DNA from: Candidatus Sericytochromatia bacterium
GTDB taxonomy: Bacteria; Cyanobacteriota; Sericytochromatia; UBA7694
Assembly: GCA_913773825.1 (NCBI GenBank)
Contig: CAJYHH010000615.1
Span: forward strand, 1-18,812
Direction of reading: 5' to 3'
DNA length: 18,812 nucleotides
Part shown: positions 13,505-18,812 of the stretch, piece by piece
Layout: each line of letters opens with the position of its first letter
How positions within the stretch are numbered: position 1 is the first letter of the stretch
Position numbers and translations under genes: made by a program
Notes under the pieces: model-generated
The model's input: only the letters and a program-made list of their open reading frames with translations
Database searches by the model: none
Told to the model about the DNA's origin: nothing

Positions 13505-14923
13505 TTGACACAGGATAAGCGCGCAAAAATGGGTGATTTTGACAAGCCTCGTCGCTCCAGCCTGGACGATGACGATCTCAACGATCGTTTCGACGATCCC
13601 TTGAGCATGGCTGTAAAGCAAGCGGCTAGCGGCTATAACCTCGACGAGGAAGAAGAAGAAACCGAAGAAGTTGAGGAAGAAACCGAAGAGGCAGAAGCCG
13701 AAACGGAAACCGAAGAGACCATTCTGACGCTGGAGGCCCCCACCACCGGCAGCAGCGACGATCCCGTACGCATGTACTTAAAAGAGATCGGCGCCATTCC
13801 TCTGCTTAAAAGCGTTGAAGAAGTTGAACTTGCCAAAAGCATTGAGCAGGGTAAGTTTTTACAAGACGAATTGACTGAGTCGATTGTACTGGAATTCCCG
13901 GATGTTTCGCGCGTGCAGGCTAAAGCCATTGCAAAAAGCTATGTTACAACCGGTATTCAGCAAAAGCTCAGCGATCCCAACGACGATGAAACAGATGATT
14001 CTCTGGTCGAGCAGATTGTTGAAGACGGCCGTCTGTTTTCTGACAACGATGAAGAAGAAGAAGAAATCTCAAAGATTCAGGGTTTCAACTTCCATCGCAT
14101 TCGCGAAATTCTTGAGCAGTCTGAAGACACTGTCGCTAAAAAGCGTTCTGAAAAAGAAAGCACAAGCGTCAGCAGCCTGCGTCAGATAGCCCACAAAGCC
14201 AATGTGGCAAAGCGCAAACTGACAAAAGCAAATCTGCGCTTAGTTGTCAGCATCGCTAAAAAATATGTCGGTCGTGGCATGCTGTTTCTGGATCTGATCC
14301 AGGAAGGCAATCTCGGTCTGATTCGCGCTGTCGAAAAATTCGACTATCGCAAGGGCTATAAGTTTAGTACTTACGCCACTTGGTGGATTCGCCAGGCGAT
14401 TACTCGCGCGATTGCAGACCAGGCACGCACCATCCGGATTCCGGTGCATATGGTCGAAACCATTAACCGCCTGAAAAAGGTCACGCGTAAGCTGAGCCAG
14501 ACTCATGGCCGTAAGCCCACCGAAGAAGAAATTGCAGAGTCGATGGAAGTGACCGTCGAAAAACTCCGCGAAATCATCAAAGTGGCTCAAGAGCCGATTT
14601 CGCTTGAAACGCCAATCGGTAAAGAAGAAGACAGCAAGCTGAGTGATTTTATTGAAGATTCTGAAATGGACACCCCTGTTCATTCGGTCACTCAGGAACT
14701 GCTGCGCGATGACCTTGATGAGGTACTTAAAACCCTCAGCGAACGTGAACGCGAAGTTCTGAGCCTGCGCTTTGGTCTGGGTGACGGTCATCCTCGTACC
14801 TTAGAAGAAGTTGGTCAGCACTTTAACGTGACCCGTGAACGCATTCGCCAGATCGAGGCTAAAGCGCTGCGTAAATTGCGTCATCCCAACCGCAATCGCC
14901 GTCTGCGCGAGTATATCGAATAA
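13505..14923 (+). CDS. rpoD: Primary sigma factor RpoD (sigma-70)
   Basis: The preferred start is TTG at 13505, because AGGAG at 13491-13495 is 9 bases upstream. A longer frame from TTG 13478 would place that site inside the gene. This gives 472 residues. Visible parts are a disordered, very acidic N-terminus (Asp/Glu runs at about 20-72), region 1.2 (DPVRMYLKEIGAIPLL, 86-101), a non-conserved insert of about 100 residues with further acidic runs, region 2 (NLRLVVSIAKKYVGRG, FLDLIQEGNLGLIRAVEKFD, FSTYATWWIRQAITRAI, 243-304), region 3, and region 4 with the helix-turn-helix (EEVGQHFNVTRERIRQIEAKAL). The near-consensus regions 2.4 and 4.2 mean consensus -10/-35 boxes should apply here. It follows dnaG and is ended by the strong terminator at 14937. 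Confidence 0.96.
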   Translation: MTQDKRAKMGDFDKPRRSSLDDDDLNDRFDDPLSMAVKQAASGYNLDEEEEETEEVEEETEEAEAETETEETILTLEAPTTGSSDDPVRMYLKEIGAIPLLKSVEEVELAKSIEQGKFLQDELTESIVLEFPDVSRVQAKAIAKSYVTTGIQQKLSDPNDDETDDSLVEQIVEDGRLFSDNDEEEEEISKIQGFNFHRIREILEQSEDTVAKKRSEKESTSVSSLRQIAHKANVAKRKLTKANLRLVVSIAKKYVGRGMLFLDLIQEGNLGLIRAVEKFDYRKGYKFSTYATWWIRQAITRAIADQARTIRIPVHMVETINRLKKVTRKLSQTHGRKPTEEEIAESMEVTVEKLREIIKVAQEPISLETPIGKEEDSKLSDFIEDSEMDTPVHSVTQELLRDDLDEVLKTLSEREREVLSLRFGLGDGHPRTLEEVGQHFNVTRERIRQIEAKALRKLRHPNRNRRLREYIE

Positions 14924-14936
14924 GTTGATTTAATTA

Positions 14937-14985
14937 AAAACGCCCGCTGCACAGCAATAAGCTTTCTGTGCAGCGGGCGTTTTAT
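14937..14985 (+). terminator. Strong rho-independent terminator after rpoD
   Basis: AAAACGCCCGCTGCACAG (14937-14954) and its perfect inverse (14966-14983) form an 18-bp stem around an 11-base loop; the stem ends in TTTT and continues TTATT. It closes the dnaG-rpoD unit. Confidence 0.95.
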
Positions 14986-14997
14986 TCATTTAAGCGA

Positions 14998-15003
14998 TAT
15001 AAT
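14998..15003 (+). promoter_or_regulatory. Candidate -10 for the secreted-protein/ASKHA operon
   Basis: A perfect TATAAT lies 66 bases before the ATG at 15069, just after the rpoD terminator. No good -35 is present at 16-18 bases (GGGCGT), so an activator or an upstream-independent mode may apply. Confidence 0.5.
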
Positions 15004-15068
15004 GAGACTTCGAGCCTTTTACGATTAAAAGATCCTGCTCTGAAACCGACTATGCTGTGGAGCCCGTC

Positions 15069-16109
15069 ATGAAAAGACCCAGACCCTTTTTACTCGGTGC
15101 CATGCTGCTGACGATGACCAGTCTGACCTTACCCGCTGCGGCCAAGGCCGACGTCGAGGCCCAGGTCCTGAACATCCAGATGAAGCTGACCGAACAGAAT
15201 GTCACTGATGTCAAACTCGCCGGCATTGTCCGCAATACAGAGTCGCTGCCTGTGCGCGGCGTTCAGATTCAAATCGAACTGGTCAACCCCGACGACCAAG
15301 TAGTCAGAAGCTTTTTGCTTGAACCCTTTGATCATCTGCAGCCTGGCCAGGAAGAAGCCTTTAAAGCGGATTATGTCCTGCGTGAATACGATCCGCTGTA
15401 TCTTAAAGCCAAGGCCAAAGTCACTTATACTCCCACTTCTTATGCCCAGATTGCCGACTGGTTTTTAACTCAGAACTGGCGCAATCTGCAGATCTGGCGG
15501 ATTCCAGTCAGCGATCAGGCAAAGTATACTGAGCGCGGCCGCATTGACACCGCTCTGAGCTATCTAGAGCATGTTGACCGCAAACAAGAAGGCTACGCTG
15601 ACGCCCGCCGCAAATGGAATCTGGTTCACTACACCTACGGCAAACGTTTAGCCGAAGCCAACGAAGGTCATGAAGCCATTCTGAGGCTGTCTAACGTCGA
15701 AGCCGGTACTGAGCACGCTCCTGAAACCGCTCAGCTACTCGACGAAATCCGGATTAAAACCATCTATGAACGTGCACTGTTAAAAGCCAAAGAAGGCAAT
15801 CTGCGTGGCGCTTATCGCCAAATGATGTATGTGCCGACCAATAGCGCTTATGCCAAAGAAGCGGCTAAGTATCAGGAAGAATGGCTCAAAGAGCTTAAAG
15901 AAAAAAAGATTTCAGTTGGGCCGATTAAACCACCAGCTTACCTGAGCGCGGATCAGCGTGCGGTCTGGCTGCGTCGCACTCATGGCCCAGAAGCCTTTAC
16001 CACCACTAACCGCGAAGACGGCAGCAAGCTTACTACCTGGTGGGACCTGGATTATTCACACTACAGCTTTGACGAGCGCGGCCGCTTGGTCAATCATCAG
16101 GATTATTAA
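15069..16109 (+). CDS. Exported protein with FxLYD-like beta domain and TPR-like helical region
   Basis: The start is placed at ATG 15069 (346 residues), as GTGGAG lies 6 bases upstream; a GTG at 15057 would put that site inside the gene. The N-terminus is a signal peptide with basic MKRPRP, a hydrophobic core and PAAAKA before the mature DVEAQV. Residues about 27-120 look like an Ig-like FxLYD domain (KLAGIVRNTESLPVRGVQIQ, LQPGQEEAFKADY), common in envelope proteins. Residues about 150-285 are repeated helix pairs like TPRs. The last 60 residues are aromatic and end YSFDERGRLVNHQDY. The family is not recognised; a periplasmic or surface scaffold is likely. It is followed after 3 bases by the next gene, so the two are one operon. 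Confidence 0.8.
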   Translation: MKRPRPFLLGAMLLTMTSLTLPAAAKADVEAQVLNIQMKLTEQNVTDVKLAGIVRNTESLPVRGVQIQIELVNPDDQVVRSFLLEPFDHLQPGQEEAFKADYVLREYDPLYLKAKAKVTYTPTSYAQIADWFLTQNWRNLQIWRIPVSDQAKYTERGRIDTALSYLEHVDRKQEGYADARRKWNLVHYTYGKRLAEANEGHEAILRLSNVEAGTEHAPETAQLLDEIRIKTIYERALLKAKEGNLRGAYRQMMYVPTNSAYAKEAAKYQEEWLKELKEKKISVGPIKPPAYLSADQRAVWLRRTHGPEAFTTTNREDGSKLTTWWDLDYSHYSFDERGRLVNHQDY

Positions 16110-16112
16110 TTA

Positions 16113-17249
16113 ATGGCCTATACACTCGGGATCGATCTCGATATCGATCAGGTAAAACTTTGTCTGATGCAGCTTGATGGGCCCCAGCGTGTGCCCTATG
16201 TAGACTGGTTAATTTTTAGAGTTCCATTTCAGTTTGGACCCGATTATTTTTGCGAATTTGGGCCAGCCTTAATGGAAACCATTGCCCATTTTCTGTTTGT
16301 CAAAAAACTGGGGCCTCAGCAAATTAACCGGATCTACTTTGTTTCAGGAATGCCGTATTCGGCTTTTGCCAGCTTTGAAGATGGTCTGCATTACACCGCT
16401 AATGTGTTTATTCAATCCTTGTTTGATCCTGAACGCGTCGGTGTACTGCGTGCTGATGGCAAACCTTTTGCCCCACGTGAGTTACTGGCTGTTAAGGGTG
16501 AAAACGCAACCGCGTTTGTCGGCACTCAGTTTTATGGTTCTGCGTATATTGCCTCGCGCCTAAGTAAAAACGCCGTCATTGTTGACGTTGGTACCGGCTC
16601 CACACATATTACGCCAATCGTCAAACAGCGAATTGATCCAGATGGCCGCGCCAAGCTGCCCAAATATCTGCGCTATCGCCTGTTTAATCAGCAGATGCTG
16701 CACAAAGGCTCACTCTATACCTCTGTGAATCAAATCTGTGGCGGCGTCAAAACCAAAGAAGGAACCTATCCTTTTACACCTCGCGTTTGCCGCATGGTTG
16801 TCATTGCCAGCCTGCTAAAATATGTTCACCCTGAAATTGCGCGTGAACATGACTTCCCGCTGATAGCTGAAAAAGATGCGCAGATTCTGCTGGCTCGCGC
16901 GATTGGCTTGGACCTCAAGAGTTTAAGCGCTAAAGAAGTCTATGAAATTGCCATGAATATCTATAACGAGCTTAGCGATCAGCTCGGCGAAGCCTTTACC
17001 CAGGTGTTACAGCGCCAGGGCCGCGGTGCTTCTCAAATGGAGCTGATCACCACGGGTCTAAGCGGTAAACATATTATGGAAAACGCCTTTAGACGGGATC
17101 AAGGCATGCGTGAGCGTCTGATTCATCTCTCAGATCGTCTTCCTCATCGCCTGCATGAAGCCTCAACCGCTTATGGTGCAGCGCTTTATGCAATGGAGCG
17201 CCTGATGGATACATCCCTGGCGCCTGAACGCGTCGAAGTGATGCCCTAA
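16113..17249 (+). CDS. ASKHA-fold (hydantoinase A/oxoprolinase or sugar-kinase-like) protein
   Basis: The 378-residue cytoplasmic protein has actin/Hsp70/sugar-kinase phosphate loops: GIDLDIDQVKL (6-16) and VIVDVGTGSTHITPI (155-169). A downstream segment (MLHKGSLYTSVNQICG, 195-210) resembles the G-E-L-x-Y-T-G-V region of hydantoinase/oxoprolinase-type proteins, including MfnF-like kinases. TTGLSGKHI near the end fits the adenosine-binding loop, and STAYGAALYA is the usual last helix. ATP binding is expected; the substrate is unknown. The N-terminal third (FRVPFQFGPDYFCEFG onwards) is not familiar. ATG 16113 comes 3 bases after the TAA of the exported-protein gene, with AGGA 10 bases upstream, so expression is coupled to an envelope protein. 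That is an unusual partner for a metabolic kinase and leaves room for a cytoskeletal or assembly role. Confidence 0.75.
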   Translation: MAYTLGIDLDIDQVKLCLMQLDGPQRVPYVDWLIFRVPFQFGPDYFCEFGPALMETIAHFLFVKKLGPQQINRIYFVSGMPYSAFASFEDGLHYTANVFIQSLFDPERVGVLRADGKPFAPRELLAVKGENATAFVGTQFYGSAYIASRLSKNAVIVDVGTGSTHITPIVKQRIDPDGRAKLPKYLRYRLFNQQMLHKGSLYTSVNQICGGVKTKEGTYPFTPRVCRMVVIASLLKYVHPEIAREHDFPLIAEKDAQILLARAIGLDLKSLSAKEVYEIAMNIYNELSDQLGEAFTQVLQRQGRGASQMELITTGLSGKHIMENAFRRDQGMRERLIHLSDRLPHRLHEASTAYGAALYAMERLMDTSLAPERVEVMP

Positions 17250-17271
17250 AGCCGACTGCGTCAGCGCTCTG

Positions 17272-17331
17272 GGCTGTGGAGGCTAGACAAAAGTACTTAG
17301 GGTATTTGTTTTGTCGTCACAGCTCACAGCC
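17272..17331. repeat. Intergenic inverted repeat with heptamer character (element C)
   Basis: Between convergent genes, GGCTGTG (17272-17278) is inverted at 17325-17331 and GACAAAA (17286-17292) at 17309-17315, giving two stem segments in one imperfect hairpin. The right arm reads on the minus strand as two consecutive 7-base units, GGCTGTG then AGCTGTG. The left arm reads GGCTGTG, GAGGCTA, GACAAAA, GTACTTA. It may also act as a weak terminator for both convergent units, although no T-tract follows. Confidence 0.55.
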
Positions 17332-17349
17332 TGATTAGACCATTACCGA

Positions 17350-17871
17350 CTAATGATGATGTCCTTCATGGCCTGATTCACAATCAGATGAAACCAGCTC
17401 ATAAACAATATAAGCGCGCGAAAGCTGATCTGGCTTAATACCCCAACCTTCTGGTGGATGGCCCAACAGAATGTAGGGTTCATTAGGCTGCAGCGGTTTT
17501 AGCTCATCCACAAATACTACTTGATACGGCTCTGGGTAAAAGTTCATCACCGTACTGCGTTGCCCGTTATAGAGATAAGACTCAGCAGCTAAATACCAGG
17601 GTGGGCAGTCATTGCCTTCACCGTGTGGGCCCACTTCTACAATCCGATGGACACGCTGGCTGCCCTTAGGATGCTTAAGGGCATCTAGACGCTGTTCCAT
17701 ACTGACAGTGGCTTCAGTACGTTTACTACCAGCTACTAAAGGCCCCTGGCTTTTCCAGAACACAAAAGCCAGAGCCATTAATACAACAACAATTAAACCA
17801 CCCAACCAGAACCAAAATCCTGGCTTGAAGGTTTGCTTTTTGGCATCAGCAGCGTTTTGCTCGGTATTCAC
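17350..17871 (-). CDS. Membrane-anchored protein with His-rich C-terminus, unknown function
   Basis: The 173-residue protein has a polar N-terminus (about 1-18), one strongly hydrophobic segment (19-39, FWFWLGGLIVVVLMALAFVF) and a C-terminal domain probably outside the cytoplasm. The outer part has Trp/Tyr/Pro-rich, beta-like sequence (PPWYLAAESYLYNGQ, PYQVVFVDEL) and ends CESGHEGHHH, with Cys in NDCPPWY and SSDCESG as the only two cysteines, possibly a disulfide or metal site. I do not recognise a family. It starts at GTG 17871, 23 bases after the GH57 gene ends, with no clear ribosome-binding site, so translation may depend on that of the upstream gene. The His-rich tail suggests metal binding, by inference. 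Confidence 0.75.
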   Translation of the reverse strand: MNTEQNAADAKKQTFKPGFWFWLGGLIVVVLMALAFVFWKSQGPLVAGSKRTEATVSMEQRLDALKHPKGSQRVHRIVEVGPHGEGNDCPPWYLAAESYLYNGQRSTVMNFYPEPYQVVFVDELKPLQPNEPYILLGHPPEGWGIKPDQLSRAYIVYELVSSDCESGHEGHHH

Positions 17872-17894
17872 AGCCCAAAGCCCATAGCGATCTG

Positions 17895-18812
17895 CTAGTA
17901 ACCTTCCTGGCTTTGCTGCATGGTACTGATTGGCGTGCCCAGGCGAGCGGCTGCATCACCCCGAACCTGATTTTCTAAAGGGCTAAGCAACTGCTCAGGA
18001 ATCTCTTGCCCCAAGAGCTTATAGACTTCCTGCAGATAAACTCTAAAAGCTGCGTCAAAAAGATGGTCATGTGCACTGGAATGGCCTTCGCCAAACCACC
18101 AGAACCAGTCACTGCCTTCAGCTGTATAGAGCATTTCCCAGGCTTTTTGGCGGTCAGCTTCACTCAGCGCATCCTGACCTTTAACCAGAGCATTGCGCGC
18201 AGCCATCACCTGATCCCAGGCATAGTTTTTAGTCGGGTCTCCGCTCCAGGTGCTGAAGTCTGAATTAATCCAGGAACCTGGATGTAGATCCGGTAAAACA
18301 TCAACTGGTGGAAAACGTTTGAGATAGTCAGAAACCGTTACAGATTCAATACTTTCGTCTTCGTTAAGCAACGTATACAGCGCATTTAAGAAATGATGAC
18401 CATCATTTTGGTAATATTCCCAACAATTTTCACCATCCAGGGCAATTGTAACTAAATAAGGAAAGTCATCGGGCATTTTATCAAGGCGAGCCTGAATGGT
18501 TTTAAGCTGCTGATAAAACAGATGGGCATTGTGGGCGTTGTCACCGCGCCAGCACTGAAAGCCAATTAAATCAGAGAGATAGATATCTCTAAAAACAATA
18601 TTTATGCCAGAATCCCCAAGCTTCCAAGGGCGATACAGATGCTGGGCCAATTCGGGTACATGCTGGCTGTCACGGCGTGACCAGGATTTAATACTGTGCC
18701 AGAGAATCCCTTCACTACTGGCCACCCATTTAAAACCTTCATCTGCAATCAAAGGCAGAATATCTGGACTCAAAGACTGTTCAGACGGCCACAGACCCTG
18801 GGGCTTATGGCC
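17895..18812 (-). CDS. Glycoside hydrolase family 57 protein (5' end outside the window)
   Basis: The frame is open to the right edge; the visible 305 residues are the middle and C-terminal part, and any earlier start codon is outside. GH57 signatures are GLWPSEQSLS at the edge, ADEGFKWVASSEG, RDIYLSDLIGFQ (the stretch that, from memory of the family, surrounds the catalytic acid), VTIALDGENCWEYY, HPGSWINSDFSTWSG and YTAEGSDWFWWFGEGH. Members act on alpha-glucans such as glycogen or maltodextrin as amylases or transferases; this subgroup is usually annotated alpha-amylase/alpha-mannosidase or 4-alpha-glucanotransferase. The specificity and any signal peptide cannot be judged without the N-terminus. 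The membrane-anchored gene follows 23 bases downstream in the same transcript. Confidence 0.92.
   Translation of the reverse strand, partial: GHKPQGLWPSEQSLSPDILPLIADEGFKWVASSEGILWHSIKSWSRRDSQHVPELAQHLYRPWKLGDSGINIVFRDIYLSDLIGFQCWRGDNAHNAHLFYQQLKTIQARLDKMPDDFPYLVTIALDGENCWEYYQNDGHHFLNALYTLLNEDESIESVTVSDYLKRFPPVDVLPDLHPGSWINSDFSTWSGDPTKNYAWDQVMAARNALVKGQDALSEADRQKAWEMLYTAEGSDWFWWFGEGHSSAHDHLFDAAFRVYLQEVYKLLGQEIPEQLLSPLENQVRGDAAARLGTPISTMQQSQEGY

Noticed and set aside
14240..14791. A 183-codon minus-strand frame inside rpoD
   Set aside because: It is antisense to the conserved sigma regions 2-4; its openness follows from rpoD codon use.

Overview
The window is a gene-dense stretch of bacterial chromosome. 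It holds fifteen complete protein genes and one gene cut by the right edge, and I see no tRNA, rRNA, CRISPR array or insertion sequence. A secreted M23 peptidase, a flagellar-type hook/basal-body protein, a methylcrotonyl-CoA-carboxylase-like carboxyltransferase, a cyanobacterial-style SNF2 helicase, a GH57 glycosidase and a dnaG-rpoD pair point to a free-living or environmental diderm-like bacterium. The non-photosynthetic relatives of Cyanobacteria (Melainabacteria, Sericytochromatia, Blackallbacteria) are one plausible placement, but that is inference from gene content and repeat style, not demonstrated. Start codons are often non-ATG: TTG for four genes, including dnaG and rpoD, and GTG for two.

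Layout. Positions 3-6751 are all minus strand. Three small unrecognised genes (6751 down to 5643) form a tightly spaced operon ended by a terminator at 5578-5594. A separately promoted gene for a hook/basal-body-like protein (5447-4443) follows, then a small membrane protein (4422-3874), an unrecognised 252-residue protein (3805-3047) and a SNF2 helicase (3050-3); the last two overlap by 4 bases. A 369-base divergent intergenic region rich in TTAA-type motifs separates this block from a plus-strand gene for a disordered/coiled-coil protein (7121-7828), which ends at a strong terminator. Minus-strand genes follow for an M23 peptidase, an acyl-CoA carboxyltransferase and a phosphoglycerate mutase. 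From an overlapping bidirectional -10 element at 11375-11382 the plus strand reads dnaG and rpoD (macromolecular synthesis), a terminator, and then a two-gene unit of a secreted protein and an ASKHA-fold protein. The right end returns to the minus strand with a GH57 glycosidase (partial) and a membrane-anchored protein.

The observations I rate highest are: (1) a family of intergenic inverted elements built from degenerate 7-base repeats (about 10432-10561, 11385-11482, and more weakly 17272-17331), one of which would be transcribed as the leader of dnaG, a gene with no visible Shine-Dalgarno sequence; (2) a winged-helix-like segment inserted in the hook/basal-body protein; (3) phased TAACA/CCTTAACA direct repeats upstream of the small-gene and hook-protein transcription units; and (4) an RGG-like Gly/Lys/Asn linker with an internal tandem duplication inside DnaG primase.
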